This document shows, piece after piece, positions 51,542 through 60,495 of a stretch of 64,000 bases of DNA. Origin of the DNA: Caballeronia sp. SEWSISQ10-4 2 (GTDB lineage Bacteria > Pseudomonadota > Gammaproteobacteria > Burkholderiales > Burkholderiaceae); NCBI RefSeq assembly GCF_030464885.1, contig NZ_JALPRJ010000049.1, forward strand, positions 1-64,000, written 5' to 3'. The position numbers were made by a program, and so were the translations under genes. Each line of letters starts with the position of its first letter. Within the stretch, counting starts at the first letter, position 1. The notes below the pieces were generated by a model. That model did not search any database. It worked only from the letters and a program-made list of their open reading frames with translations, and was not told where the DNA came from.

Positions 51542-52962
51542 GTCGGTCCGCCGTATGAAGTGGCCCACGCCAGTTGCTGATCGAGGGCCGTCCGCAGACG
51601 CGTGACCTGCTCGGCCACACGCGCCGGCGCAGTGCCGCCGAAACCGCTGCGTGCCGCCACGGCGGCGTCGAGCGTCACGTGGTCGAGCACGGCGGGTTCA
51701 AGCCGCGCGTCGACCTTGGCCAGCGTCGCGACGGATACGTCGGTGAGTTCGATGCCCTGCTCCTCGCAGGCTTGCACCAAGGCGCCCGTGATCTCGTGCG
51801 CTTCGCTGAACGGCACGCCGCGCAGCGCCAGCCAATCGGCGACTTCGGTGGCAAGCGTAAAGCCGAGCGGTGCCTGACGACGCATTTCGTCCACGTTCAC
51901 GCGCATCGTGCGGATCATACCGGCCATGGCGGGCAGCACGAGTTCGAGGGTATCGATGCTATCGAACGCGGCGATCTTGTCTTCCGCGAGATCGCGGTTA
52001 TAAGCCAAAGGCAAAGACTTCAGCGTGGCGAGCAAGCCGCTCAGGTTGCCGATCAAGCGCCCCGCCTTGCCGCGCGTCAGCTCTGCGATATCCGAGTTTT
52101 TCTTCTGCGGCATGATCGAGCTGCCGGTCGCATAACCATCGTCGAGCACAACCCAGCCGAACTGGCGCGAGGTCCAGAGAATGACTTCCTCCGAGAGCCG
52201 CGACAGGTTCACCGACAGCATGCTCGTCACGAACACGAACTCGGCGACATGGTCGCGCGAAGCAACGGCATCGATGGAGTTCTCACACGGACCGTCATAA
52301 CCGAGTTCCGCCGCCGACAACTCCGGCCGCCGGCATATCGCCGATCCCGCGAGCGCCGCCGCGCCCAGCGGTGAACGCGCGCTGCGACGATCCCAGTCCA
52401 CCAAACGATCGATGTCGCGATAGATCGACTGCGCGTGCGCCAGCAAGTGATGCGCGAACACGATCGGCTGCGCCGGCTGCAAATGCGTAAAACCCGCGGT
52501 CACACTGCGGACGTGCGCGTTAGCTTGTTCGATTAATGCATTCTGCAAATCGATGACCGCTTGCGTCAGCGTGCGCGCTTTGTCGCGCAGAAAGAGGCGC
52601 AGGTCGTTCGCTGCCTGATCGTTGCGCGAACGGCCGGCGCGCAATTTGCCGCCGGTCGCGCCCAGGCGTTGCGTCAGTTCGCGCTCGAGGAACGTATGTA
52701 CATCTTCATCGTCGAGCGTCGGACCCACTTCGCCTGCCAGGAACTGCGCTTCCAGCCGGTCCATCTCGCTGAGCAGTTGCTGCAGTTCGTCCGCTGTCAG
52801 GATTTCCGCGCGCCGCAGCTCCTGCGCATGGGCGCGAGAGCCCGCGAGGTCGTAGGGCGCAAGCCGGAAAAAGCTCGGGTCCGAGCGCGACAGCGCGGTC
52901 AATGCGGCGGAAGGCCCCGTCTTGAAGCGTCCACCCCACAGCCGGTCTGAATGTTGGGTCAT
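51535..52962 (-). CDS. Argininosuccinate lyase paralogue (aspartase/fumarase superfamily)
   Basis: A 475-residue lyase with the full superfamily set: GRSRNDQAANDLRLFLRD, the TxH region GFTHLQPAQPIVFAHHLLA, DRRSARSPLGAAALAGSA and the signature loop GSSIMPQKKNSD. The sequence is unlike recalled Burkholderia ArgH (for example DDEDVHTFLERELTQRLG instead of DLEDVHLNIEARL), so it is a catabolic paralogue. The family cleaves C-N bonds to release fumarate, as in argininosuccinate, EDDS and iminodisuccinate lyases. It is first in an operon with an importer and is divergent from a LysR regulator. ATG 52962 starts MTQHSDRLWGGRF. Confidence 0.87.
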   Translation of the reverse strand: MTQHSDRLWGGRFKTGPSAALTALSRSDPSFFRLAPYDLAGSRAHAQELRRAEILTADELQQLLSEMDRLEAQFLAGEVGPTLDDEDVHTFLERELTQRLGATGGKLRAGRSRNDQAANDLRLFLRDKARTLTQAVIDLQNALIEQANAHVRSVTAGFTHLQPAQPIVFAHHLLAHAQSIYRDIDRLVDWDRRSARSPLGAAALAGSAICRRPELSAAELGYDGPCENSIDAVASRDHVAEFVFVTSMLSVNLSRLSEEVILWTSRQFGWVVLDDGYATGSSIMPQKKNSDIAELTRGKAGRLIGNLSGLLATLKSLPLAYNRDLAEDKIAAFDSIDTLELVLPAMAGMIRTMRVNVDEMRRQAPLGFTLATEVADWLALRGVPFSEAHEITGALVQACEEQGIELTDVSVATLAKVDARLEPAVLDHVTLDAAVAARSGFGGTAPARVAEQVTRLRTALDQQLAWATSYGGPTC

Positions 52963-53108
52963 GCAAAAACTCCCTGGAAGTGGATGGGTTGTCGATCGCT
53001 TGGCGCAGTGCTCGCCAAAGGTCTCTTGCGCTGTCGAGCAGGCAAAAAACCTTAACTTTCAAGGCGATTTTATGAACGCCAATTTTTAAGCGACAAACGG
53101 TAAAATCT

Positions 53109-53133
53109 CATGGTTACCATGCACAACTTGCAT
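53109..53133. promoter_or_regulatory. Two overlapping palindromes, candidate LysR operator
   Basis: CATGGTTACCATG (53109-53121) and ATGCA-N5-TGCAT (53119-53133) are both perfect dyads sharing three bases. The second contains a T-N11-A LysR box (T53120 to A53132) and ends 2 bp before the lysR ATG. It lies in the 173-bp gap divergent to the lyase operon. Confidence 0.55.
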
Positions 53134-53135
53134 AA

Positions 53136-54026
53136 ATGAAAATCGAACGCTATCCGCCGTTCAACGTGCTGCAGTCGCTGCTGGTCGTGGCTCGCTGCGG
53201 CAATTTCACGGCGGCATCACAGCAGTTGTTCCTCAGCCAGAGCGCGGTGAGCCGGCATATCCAGCAGATCGAGGAGTATTTCGGCTGCGCGTTATTCGTG
53301 CGGCACACGCGGATGGTGGTGCCCACGGCGGAGTGCCAGCGGCTCGTGCCGATCGTAGAAGAGTTGCTCGCAACCGCGCGCCGGTCGATGCACATCATCA
53401 GCACGGGCGGCCAGACCATCACGCTGCGGGTTACGCCGACGCTGGCCGCACGCTGGTTGCTGCCGCGCCTTCCCGATTTCTATGCAGACGTGCCCGGGAC
53501 GCAGCTGAACATCGACACCGCGTGGTTCCTGCCGACCAATTTCGGCGAAGGTACGCTCGACGCGGCGATCCTGTTCGGCACCGGCCGCTGGGAAGGACTT
53601 GAGGCGACCTGCCTGATGCGCGAGCGACTGACGCCCGTGTGTTCGCCGCAGACAGCGCGTGGCGCGCATCCGCTGGTCGAACCCGCCGATCTGAAACATC
53701 ACACGCTGCTGCATTCCAGCTTCGGCCGGCGCGGCTGGATGTTATGGCTTCAGCAGGAAAGCGATGAACTGGCGTCGCATACGTATCGCGAACAGGTATT
53801 CGACACGCTCGACCTCGCGTTCGGTGCGGCGGTGCGAGGTCATGGCGTGGCGCTGGGGGACTTGAATCTGGTGGAGGAGAACCTGACGAGCGGCGCGCTC
53901 GTGGCGCCGTTCGAACGGGTGCTCGAAACGGGCTCGGGATACTACTTGGTGCATCCCCCGCGCAATGAGTATCGCGAGAAACTGAAGCCGCTGCTTGCGT
54001 GGCTGCAGGGAATCGCGACGGGTTAA
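53136..54026 (+). CDS. LysR-family regulator of the lyase operon, GcvA-like
   Basis: A 296-residue LysR protein of the GcvA/AmpR branch. The HTH reads FTAASQQLFLSQSAVSRHIQQIEEYFG (about 22-48), and the effector domain follows (about 90-293). No Shine-Dalgarno sequence precedes ATG 53136, and the operator-like palindrome reaches almost to the start codon, so strong self-repression or weak translation is expected. It is divergent from the argininosuccinate-lyase-like gene and probably activates that operon. Confidence 0.88.
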   Translation: MKIERYPPFNVLQSLLVVARCGNFTAASQQLFLSQSAVSRHIQQIEEYFGCALFVRHTRMVVPTAECQRLVPIVEELLATARRSMHIISTGGQTITLRVTPTLAARWLLPRLPDFYADVPGTQLNIDTAWFLPTNFGEGTLDAAILFGTGRWEGLEATCLMRERLTPVCSPQTARGAHPLVEPADLKHHTLLHSSFGRRGWMLWLQQESDELASHTYREQVFDTLDLAFGAAVRGHGVALGDLNLVEENLTSGALVAPFERVLETGSGYYLVHPPRNEYREKLKPLLAWLQGIATG

Positions 54027-54079
54027 GTCACGATAGCGGGTGAGGCAAGCCGAAACAGCTCAGCCGCACCAGCCGCTTC

Positions 54080-55159
54080 TCAGCGCCCCAGAAACCCGTC
54101 GACCGCCTTCAGCACCAGCCCGAAAAATTCATCGGCGTGAGCGGAATTCAACCATCGGACCACCACTGCCATCTTCCGCTCAGGTTCGATCCACGTGAAC
54201 GAACTGCCCGCGCCGACCGCGAAATAGCTGGACGCCGGCACGCTCGGAAACACGCGGCCCTCGTGATTGAGCCACACGAGATAACCGTAATACGGTGCAA
54301 GGGCACAAGGTGTTCGCATACGCGCAAGCCACGCCCTCGAGATGATCTGATGCCCGTCTGCTTTCCCGTCGTTGACGAAGAGACTAGCCACCTTAAGCTG
54401 ATCGTTTGCGCTGATCGACAGCCCGCCGCCCCAATGCGTTCCGCCCGGTACCGACTGCATGCGCTGCCCGTTGATATCGACCCACGCGTTGTCATACCCG
54501 ACCCATTGCCAATTTTCACTGGCGCCGAGCGGCTGCATGATCGCCTCGCGAAACACCTCCGGTAACGGCCGTCCGAACAGATGCAGCAGCGCCAGCGAAA
54601 ACTGGTTGATGCGGACATCGTTATATTCCCAGTACGTGCCGGGTGCCTGCACGCGCCGCAGATCGCCCTTCTTTCCATCGGGTGCACGACCGAACGTCAC
54701 GGCGCGAAAATGATCGGCCTGGTCCGATAGCCCAAAACACTCACCGCTCCATTCACTTGTCTGCTGAAGCAGATGCGCCCAGGTGACGCGCGCATTGTGT
54801 TCATCGTCGAAACCGATGCCCGGTACCCGTTTATGCACCGGTTCGTTCACATCGGGCAGCAGGCCACGGTCAAACGCCACGCCCGCCAGCAGAGCGAGGT
54901 AGGTCTTGGCAACGCTGAAGGTCAGGTCCGCGCGATCCGGTTCGCCCCACGACGTGAGCATCCGGCCGTCAACGGAGATCGCACCGGACACCGGACCACG
55001 ATCGTGCACGGGACCCAGCAGGCGGTTCCAGGGTGGCGGGTCATTCACATGCACACCCCACGCGCCATCGACATTACGGTCCCAGAGTGATTCGTGATCT
55101 ATCGCGAACTGTATGGCTTGCTGCAAATCCTTCATATCGGTCATATCCAGAGAATTCAT
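54080..55159 (-). CDS. Serine beta-lactamase-fold hydrolase
   Basis: A 359-residue class C beta-lactamase-like protein (EstB/amidohydrolase type). The SxxK motif is TFSVAKTY, and the YxN motif is YNDVRIN (YND). The third element around HWGGGLSIS or GAGSSFTWIEP is less clear. No signal peptide is visible, so it acts in the cytoplasm as an esterase, amidase or D-aminopeptidase. It follows the MHS permease by 8 bp in the M20-permease-hydrolase operon. ATG 55159 is one of several closely spaced candidates (also 55144). Confidence 0.8.
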   Translation of the reverse strand: MNSLDMTDMKDLQQAIQFAIDHESLWDRNVDGAWGVHVNDPPPWNRLLGPVHDRGPVSGAISVDGRMLTSWGEPDRADLTFSVAKTYLALLAGVAFDRGLLPDVNEPVHKRVPGIGFDDEHNARVTWAHLLQQTSEWSGECFGLSDQADHFRAVTFGRAPDGKKGDLRRVQAPGTYWEYNDVRINQFSLALLHLFGRPLPEVFREAIMQPLGASENWQWVGYDNAWVDINGQRMQSVPGGTHWGGGLSISANDQLKVASLFVNDGKADGHQIISRAWLARMRTPCALAPYYGYLVWLNHEGRVFPSVPASSYFAVGAGSSFTWIEPERKMAVVVRWLNSAHADEFFGLVLKAVDGFLGR

Positions 55160-55167
55160 CCAGCGGT

Positions 55168-56454
55168 TTAATGCACTTTGAGGCGCGTGCGCGCCCACAG
55201 CAGCGTGAAGAGACTGATGATGGCCGCGAGCATCAGATAGAAGCCGGGCGCAAGGTTATTGCCGGTGACCGCGATCAGCGAAGCCACCGCAAGCGGCGTG
55301 AAACCGCCGAAGATCGTGGTGCCGAGGTTGTAGCCGACCGCCATGCCGGTGGTACGCGTACGGACCGGAAACAGGTCCGACATCAGCGCGGGAATGGGCG
55401 CGAAATAGATGGCCTTGAGTATCGCGACCCAGATGACGGCAGCCAGCAGCGTCAGCAGCGAGGGATGCGCATTCATGAACATGAATGCCGGATAGATGGT
55501 CACGAAGAAGAGCGAACCCGCACCGAGCATGATGCGCGTCCGGCCCACTTTGTCGGACCAGTGGCCAACCATCGGCGTCAGCACCATGACGATAAAACCT
55601 GCCGCCAGCGTCGCGATGAACCCGTAGGAAGGCGCAAGCCCAAGCTGCCTCGATGCATACGTCGGCATGTAGAGCAGCATGTAGTTCGCGGTCGTCGTCA
55701 GCACGAGCGATCCGATGGACACCAGCAGCCGTTCCTTCTGCGTAGCCAGCACTTCGCGGATGGGCGAAGCGGACCGTTCCGTGCGCTCGAACTCCGGCGT
55801 TTCATCGACGTGACGGCGTATGTACAACCCCACCGGGCCGATCAGCAGGCCGAACAGGAACGGAATACGCCAGCCCCAGCCTTCGAGTTGCGCCGGCGTG
55901 AGCGTGCTGGTCAGCACCGCGCCGAACGCCGACGCCACCAGCACGCTCGCTCCCTGGCTCGCGAACTGCCAGCTCGCCATGAACCCGCTGCGGGCGGGCG
56001 CATGCTCGGTCAGGAAAGCCGTCGAACTGCCGAACTCGCCGCCTGCCGAGAACCCCTGCAACAACCGCGACGCGAAGATGCCGATAGGCGCGAGCACGCC
56101 AATCGCCGCGTAGCTCGGCATCAGCGCGACCATGCCGGTCCCGAGCGTCATCATGGCTATGGATAGTGTCAGCGATGCCTTGCGCCCCCTGCGGTCGCTG
56201 TATGACCCCAGCACGAATGCACCCACCGGACGCGCGAGATACGAGAGCGCGAAGGTGCCGAGCGTCAGCAGCAGCGACACCGTTTTATCGGTGGTCGGGA
56301 AGAACAGTTTCGATAACGTCGACGCGAAATAGCCATAGACAACGAGATCGTAGAATTCGAGCGCATTGCCGATCGATGTCGCGACGATCAGCTTGTAGAT
56401 GCTGGCATGCCGCCTTGCTTCGGGAATGAGGGTGGTGGCGGAATCCGTGCTCAT
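55168..56454 (-). CDS. MFS transporter, metabolite:H+ symporter (MHS) type
   Basis: A 428-residue permease with about 12 helices. The MHS family signature is clear: SIGNALEFYDLVVYGYFA in helix 1, YLARPVGAFVLGSYSDRRGRKASL between helices 2 and 3, and RLLQGFSAGGEFGSSTAFLTEHAP in helix 4-5. Relatives carry shikimate, citrate, ketoglutarate or proline/betaine. ATG 56454 overlaps the M20 peptidase stop by 4 bp. The neighbours suggest uptake of a peptide-like or N-acyl amino acid substrate. Confidence 0.87.
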   Translation of the reverse strand: MSTDSATTLIPEARRHASIYKLIVATSIGNALEFYDLVVYGYFASTLSKLFFPTTDKTVSLLLTLGTFALSYLARPVGAFVLGSYSDRRGRKASLTLSIAMMTLGTGMVALMPSYAAIGVLAPIGIFASRLLQGFSAGGEFGSSTAFLTEHAPARSGFMASWQFASQGASVLVASAFGAVLTSTLTPAQLEGWGWRIPFLFGLLIGPVGLYIRRHVDETPEFERTERSASPIREVLATQKERLLVSIGSLVLTTTANYMLLYMPTYASRQLGLAPSYGFIATLAAGFIVMVLTPMVGHWSDKVGRTRIMLGAGSLFFVTIYPAFMFMNAHPSLLTLLAAVIWVAILKAIYFAPIPALMSDLFPVRTRTTGMAVGYNLGTTIFGGFTPLAVASLIAVTGNNLAPGFYLMLAAIISLFTLLWARTRLKVH

Positions 56455-57866
56455 CGCGCAGCCCTCCGTGTGATGGCGTGATCGTCGTGTTCGTTGTATT
56501 CGCCCAGATCCCAAAACAACCCGGCCATGATCCGCAAGCCCTCGCGCACGACAGTTCCGAGCAAATGCTCATTGGGCGCGTGCTGCGAACAGCCGGGGTA
56601 GGAATGCGGCACCCATAACGTGGGCACGCCGAGGATGTCCGCGAAGACATCGTTGGGCAGCGTGCCGCCGAGATTCGGCAAGAGGACAGGCGCGCGGCCA
56701 GTCGTCTGTTTAACCGAGCGCACGGCCCATTGAACCCAGGCATTGCCGGGGTCCACGCGCGTGGCCGGCGAGCCCCGATCCAGCTCGACGCGAACCATCC
56801 CGAAGCCTCGTTCATCCAGATGACGGCGCACGATCCGTTCGAGGTTTTTCCAGTCCGTTCCGACCACGAAGCGGATCTGCATATAGGCGAACGCGTGCGG
56901 CGGTATTGCATTGACCGGCTTCTCGGGGTTGCCGGTGCGGAACGCCAGCACCTCCAGGTTGTTCCAACCGAACACGCGTTCAGCCGGTGTCAGGCCGGGT
57001 TCGCCGTAATCGGTGTCGACTTCCGGTTCGCCCGGATTGCCGCCCACGGTAATGCCGTCCAGCGCGCGCCGCACCGCTTGCGGCACTTCCGGTGGCCGCA
57101 GGCCTTCAACGAGGATGCGCCCGCTGGCATCGACCATCGATGCAATTGCGCTCGCCAGCACCACGCCAGGATTGCGCAACAAGCCGCCCCAGTTGCCCGA
57201 ATGATGGCCGCCCTCGCGCAGGTTTACATCGAGCTTGAAGTTCACGACGCCGCGCGAACCGAGAAAGACGGTCGGGTGTGCTGCGCCAAGACGCGGGCCA
57301 TCGGAGGCGATCAGGACATCGGCGCTCAGTTCGTCGCGCAGCGCCTCGCATACGGCATGCAGACCGGGCGAACCCACCTCCTCGCCGGTTTCAACCAACA
57401 GCTTCAGGTTGAAGCCGAGCCGCCCGCCGCGTGTGTCGAGCACGGCTTTCAGCGCGGCCAGGTTGATGCTGTGCTGACCTTTGTTGTCGGCGGTGCCGCG
57501 TCCGTACCAGTGATCGCCGGCGACGGTAACTTGCCATGGCGACAAATCATCGCGCCACTGCGCGTCGTAACCGCGCACGACGTCTCCGTGCCCATAGGTC
57601 AAAACCGTGGGGACGTCATCGCTTTCCTTACGATGAGCAATCAGGAACGGCCCCGCGCCCGGCACGGGATTGTCGACCAGCCGGAACGTAAAACCGAGTT
57701 CAGTCAGAACGGGGACTATCTCGTCGTTGAGATACGCCCTCAGCATCGGGCCGCTTTCCGGCTCCTGGCTTTCTGTGCGCATCGCGACACGGCGACGAAG
57801 GTCTTCGAGAAAAACGCCGGAATCGTACAGATCGGCCGCAGCTTGAATAGCAGACTCGCGTGTCAC
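56451..57866 (-). CDS. M20-family metallopeptidase/amidohydrolase
   Basis: A 471-residue M20 dipeptidase-type protein. Zinc-site residues are visible in VLTYGHGDVV (His), GRGTADNKGQ (bridging Asp), LVETGEEVGSPG (catalytic Glu plus ligand Glu), ASDGPR (Asp) and SQHAPNEH near the C-terminus (His). A GTG at 57866 with GGAGA nine bases upstream is the likely start; another GTG eight codons earlier is open. It hydrolyses a dipeptide or N-acyl amino acid. First in the M20-MHS-serine hydrolase operon, divergent from a LysR gene. Confidence 0.83.
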   Translation of the reverse strand: MTRESAIQAAADLYDSGVFLEDLRRRVAMRTESQEPESGPMLRAYLNDEIVPVLTELGFTFRLVDNPVPGAGPFLIAHRKESDDVPTVLTYGHGDVVRGYDAQWRDDLSPWQVTVAGDHWYGRGTADNKGQHSINLAALKAVLDTRGGRLGFNLKLLVETGEEVGSPGLHAVCEALRDELSADVLIASDGPRLGAAHPTVFLGSRGVVNFKLDVNLREGGHHSGNWGGLLRNPGVVLASAIASMVDASGRILVEGLRPPEVPQAVRRALDGITVGGNPGEPEVDTDYGEPGLTPAERVFGWNNLEVLAFRTGNPEKPVNAIPPHAFAYMQIRFVVGTDWKNLERIVRRHLDERGFGMVRVELDRGSPATRVDPGNAWVQWAVRSVKQTTGRAPVLLPNLGGTLPNDVFADILGVPTLWVPHSYPGCSQHAPNEHLLGTVVREGLRIMAGLFWDLGEYNEHDDHAITRRAAR

Positions 57867-58021
57867 TTCTTGTTGTCTCCGATGAAGCACGCCGGCAGGC
57901 GCTGGGTCTTCTGGTCTGGAAAATCGATGACGCGATCTTGATACCGCCGATATTTATGGACAATGACAATATTTGGCAGTTTCCGTTGCCGAAAAAGCAA
58001 AGCTCCCATGAGGCATGTGTC

Positions 58022-58927
58022 ATGCAAACCACCGCGCTGCGTTATTTTCTGGAAGTTGCCCGAAGCGGCTCGCTGAGCAAAGCGTCCGAGCGGCTGTTCG
58101 TCGCCGTATCGGCATTGAGCCGGCAAATCGCAAAGCTGGAGGACGAGATGGGCGTGCCGCTTTTCGAGCGGCGGCCGCGAGGCATGGTGCTGAGCGAAGC
58201 GGGACGTCTGCTGGCGGCGCACGCACATCGCAGCCTGATGGAGCAGGATCGCGTGACCGAGGAGATTCGCGGCCTGACGACGGACCGGCGGGCCACGATC
58301 CGCGTGTCGAGTTCCGAAGGCGTCGCACGGGATTTCCTGCCGCAGGTTTTCGTGCACTTCCTGAAGACCTGGCCGGCGGCGCATTTTCAACTGGATGTTG
58401 GGGCGCCGGCCGAGGCAACGCAGCGAGTGCGCGACGGCACCGCCGACATTGCCGTGTGCTTCAGCGTCGCGCCGGAGAAAGACGTCAACGTGCATTACGC
58501 GCAGCGTGCGCCGATTTTTGCGCTGGTCGCACAAGACCACCCGCTCGCGAAGCGGCCGTCCGTGTCGCTTTCCGACCTGACGCCGTGGCCGCTCGCGATC
58601 TTCGGCGAGGGCGTAACCGTCAGACAATTATTCGATATCTCCTGCAGTCTCGAAGGCCTGACCTTCGAGCCTGTGTTCGTGAGCAACTATGGCAGTGCGC
58701 TGCAGACTTTTGTTCAGCAAACGAAGGCGGTCACGCTGGTTGGTTACCTGACGGTTCGCAGCCGCCTCAAGCCGGACAAACTGGCAGCGGTTCCTATCAG
58801 CAACCCCGAATTGCATCAGCGGACATTGCAGGTCCAGACGATGGCGGGACGTACCTTGCCCAAAGCCGTGAGCGCGTTCCTCGAACTGCTGATAGCGGCT
58901 ATTCACGATCCTTCGTGCATCGATTGA
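58022..58927 (+). CDS. LysR-family regulator divergent from the M20 operon
   Basis: A 301-residue LysR protein. The HTH is LSKASERLFVAVSALSRQIAKLEDEMG (about 18-44). The effector domain covers about 90-295. ATG 58022 (MQTTALRYFLEVA) gives the standard LysR beginning; the longer frame upstream is not family-like. It probably regulates the divergent M20 peptidase, permease and hydrolase genes. Confidence 0.87.
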   Translation: MQTTALRYFLEVARSGSLSKASERLFVAVSALSRQIAKLEDEMGVPLFERRPRGMVLSEAGRLLAAHAHRSLMEQDRVTEEIRGLTTDRRATIRVSSSEGVARDFLPQVFVHFLKTWPAAHFQLDVGAPAEATQRVRDGTADIAVCFSVAPEKDVNVHYAQRAPIFALVAQDHPLAKRPSVSLSDLTPWPLAIFGEGVTVRQLFDISCSLEGLTFEPVFVSNYGSALQTFVQQTKAVTLVGYLTVRSRLKPDKLAAVPISNPELHQRTLQVQTMAGRTLPKAVSAFLELLIAAIHDPSCID

Positions 58928-58948
58928 TATGCGCCTGTTTTTACATAG

Positions 58949-59932
58949 TCATCCAGAATGAATGTTCGATGGTGAGATGCGACCGATGATCGACGGCCCC
59001 GGTTTGGCGGCCAATGAGCGCCGCGCTCTACGCAGGCCCGGGAAAAAGCGCCACGTCAGCAGCAACAATGCAAGCAGCGCGGGGCACCATTTCATATCCG
59101 TTGCTACCCGTTCGCGATGAGTCAATCGCGGGTCTCGCATGGCACTTGTCAAGGACGCCGGAGTCAACAGCCTTCTATACCCAAAACCGATCCGTTCAGC
59201 AACCGAAGCCAGATATTGCCCCCGCAGTTGGGACAGCTCTTCATGGCTTTCTACCGTGGTCGGCTTGCCCGGTACGGTCGGCACCTGTATCACCTCGTCG
59301 GCACGCCAGAATCCGATCCGGTTGCCGTTCGCATTGGTCTTCGGGATATTGACGGGCTGATCGCCTCCCACGCCGATGAGCCAGCCGTGTACCTTGCCTT
59401 CCGCGATCTCGCGCACCCGGTCGTTCGAGGGCAACACAGGCGGCGCTTCCTGCCCGTCGGTGATAAACAGCACTGCTGTATCCCGCCCGACGTCATGCGC
59501 CGTGCGCACCGCCGAATAGATTCCGCCTTCGGCTATGCGGCTCCAGTTGGTCCAGCGCATGCGCCCATCGATTTCATTAAGCGATGAAAGCAGCGCATCG
59601 AAGTTGCCGCACACTTCAGCTGGCATCATCAGCAGTAAGGTGCGCTGACCCGTGAACACACTCCATCCGACCTTTGAGCCACACGGCAACTGGCCCATTG
59701 CCTCGCGCATCATCGCCCGGGCAAACTCCAGCCGGCTCGTTGGTGCGTTGCCCGGACCAACGTCCTCCGTATCCATGCTCTGCGTGATGTCGAACGTGAC
59801 GATGTAACTCGCGGTATCACGTTGCAGCGCCACGGGCGGCATCGCCAGCGCGGCGATCAGCAATAGCAGCGCGGCCGCGATCGGCCACTGCCGCCGGTCG
59901 AACCAGCCTCGCATGAGGGCGGATATCTTCAC
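58949..59932 (-). CDS. mxaL: MxaL-like VWA-domain protein
   Basis: A 327-residue membrane-anchored VWA protein. An N-terminal helix (WPIAAALLLLIAALAMPPVAL) precedes the VWA domain, whose MIDAS motif reads DITQSMD (a DxTxS variant). A second helix lies near 285-300 (LLALLLLTWRFFPGL). In methylotrophs MxaL is one of the proteins needed to insert calcium into methanol dehydrogenase. The ATG overlaps the mxaK stop by 4 bp. It is the last gene of the mxaRSACKL series. Confidence 0.8.
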   Translation of the reverse strand: MKISALMRGWFDRRQWPIAAALLLLIAALAMPPVALQRDTASYIVTFDITQSMDTEDVGPGNAPTSRLEFARAMMREAMGQLPCGSKVGWSVFTGQRTLLLMMPAEVCGNFDALLSSLNEIDGRMRWTNWSRIAEGGIYSAVRTAHDVGRDTAVLFITDGQEAPPVLPSNDRVREIAEGKVHGWLIGVGGDQPVNIPKTNANGNRIGFWRADEVIQVPTVPGKPTTVESHEELSQLRGQYLASVAERIGFGYRRLLTPASLTSAMRDPRLTHRERVATDMKWCPALLALLLLTWRFFPGLRRARRSLAAKPGPSIIGRISPSNIHSG

Positions 59933-60495
59933 GGCAAATCCTCGGCTTCGGCGCCGCGCAACTTGACGTCGTGCTGCTCCTTGACGTCAGGCTCATCCGC
60001 GCCTTCGGACGCTTCCGGCGCAAGCCACAAGGCGCGTTCGAGGTTGTAGCGGGCATCCCAGTCACCGGGTGAGACACGCAGCAGCTGGCGGTAACGCTGC
60101 TTCGCCTGTTCGAGCAAGGGCAGCGACCTGACGGGACCGGAGCTGCTGCCGCCGGTCGCCTGATGGACATACATGTTGCCGAGATCGAACAGCGCGGCAT
60201 GCGTCAGGTCGCTGTTCCCCGCGTCTTGTATCAGGCCGTCGTAGAGCTTTTGCGCGTCCGCATAAGCGCCCGTTTTCGATAACACCATCGCGCGTGCCAG
60301 CCGCACTTCGGGAGGATCGGAAGCATCGCCGCTACCGCCCCGCGTCCTGACGATGTTGCCCGTGTCGGCAAGCGTTACGGCAACGGCTTGTACTACGTCG
60401 TGAGCGTGCTTCAGTTTTAGCCCGTCATAGGCCGCAACAGCCGCGCAGCAGAGCGCGATCACGCCGAATGTCAGGTGAGTCGAAGCGCGCCTCAT
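59929..60495 (-). CDS. mxaK: MxaK-like TPR protein
   Basis: A 188-residue protein with an N-terminal membrane helix (LTFGVIALCCAAVAAYDGL) and TPR-like helices (PEVRLARAMVLSKTGAYADAQKLYDGLI, ALFDLGNMYVHQA, DWDARYNLERALWLAPEA). It matches the size and position of MxaK between MxaC and MxaL. ATG 60495 overlaps the mxaC stop by 4 bp. Confidence 0.78.
   Translation of the reverse strand: MRRASTHLTFGVIALCCAAVAAYDGLKLKHAHDVVQAVAVTLADTGNIVRTRGGSGDASDPPEVRLARAMVLSKTGAYADAQKLYDGLIQDAGNSDLTHAALFDLGNMYVHQATGGSSSGPVRSLPLLEQAKQRYRQLLRVSPGDWDARYNLERALWLAPEASEGADEPDVKEQHDVKLRGAEAEDLP

Noticed and set aside
51535..52962. Reading this gene as housekeeping argH
   Set aside because: Sequence differs from recalled Burkholderia ArgH and the gene is in a regulated importer/catabolic operon, so a paralogue is more likely.
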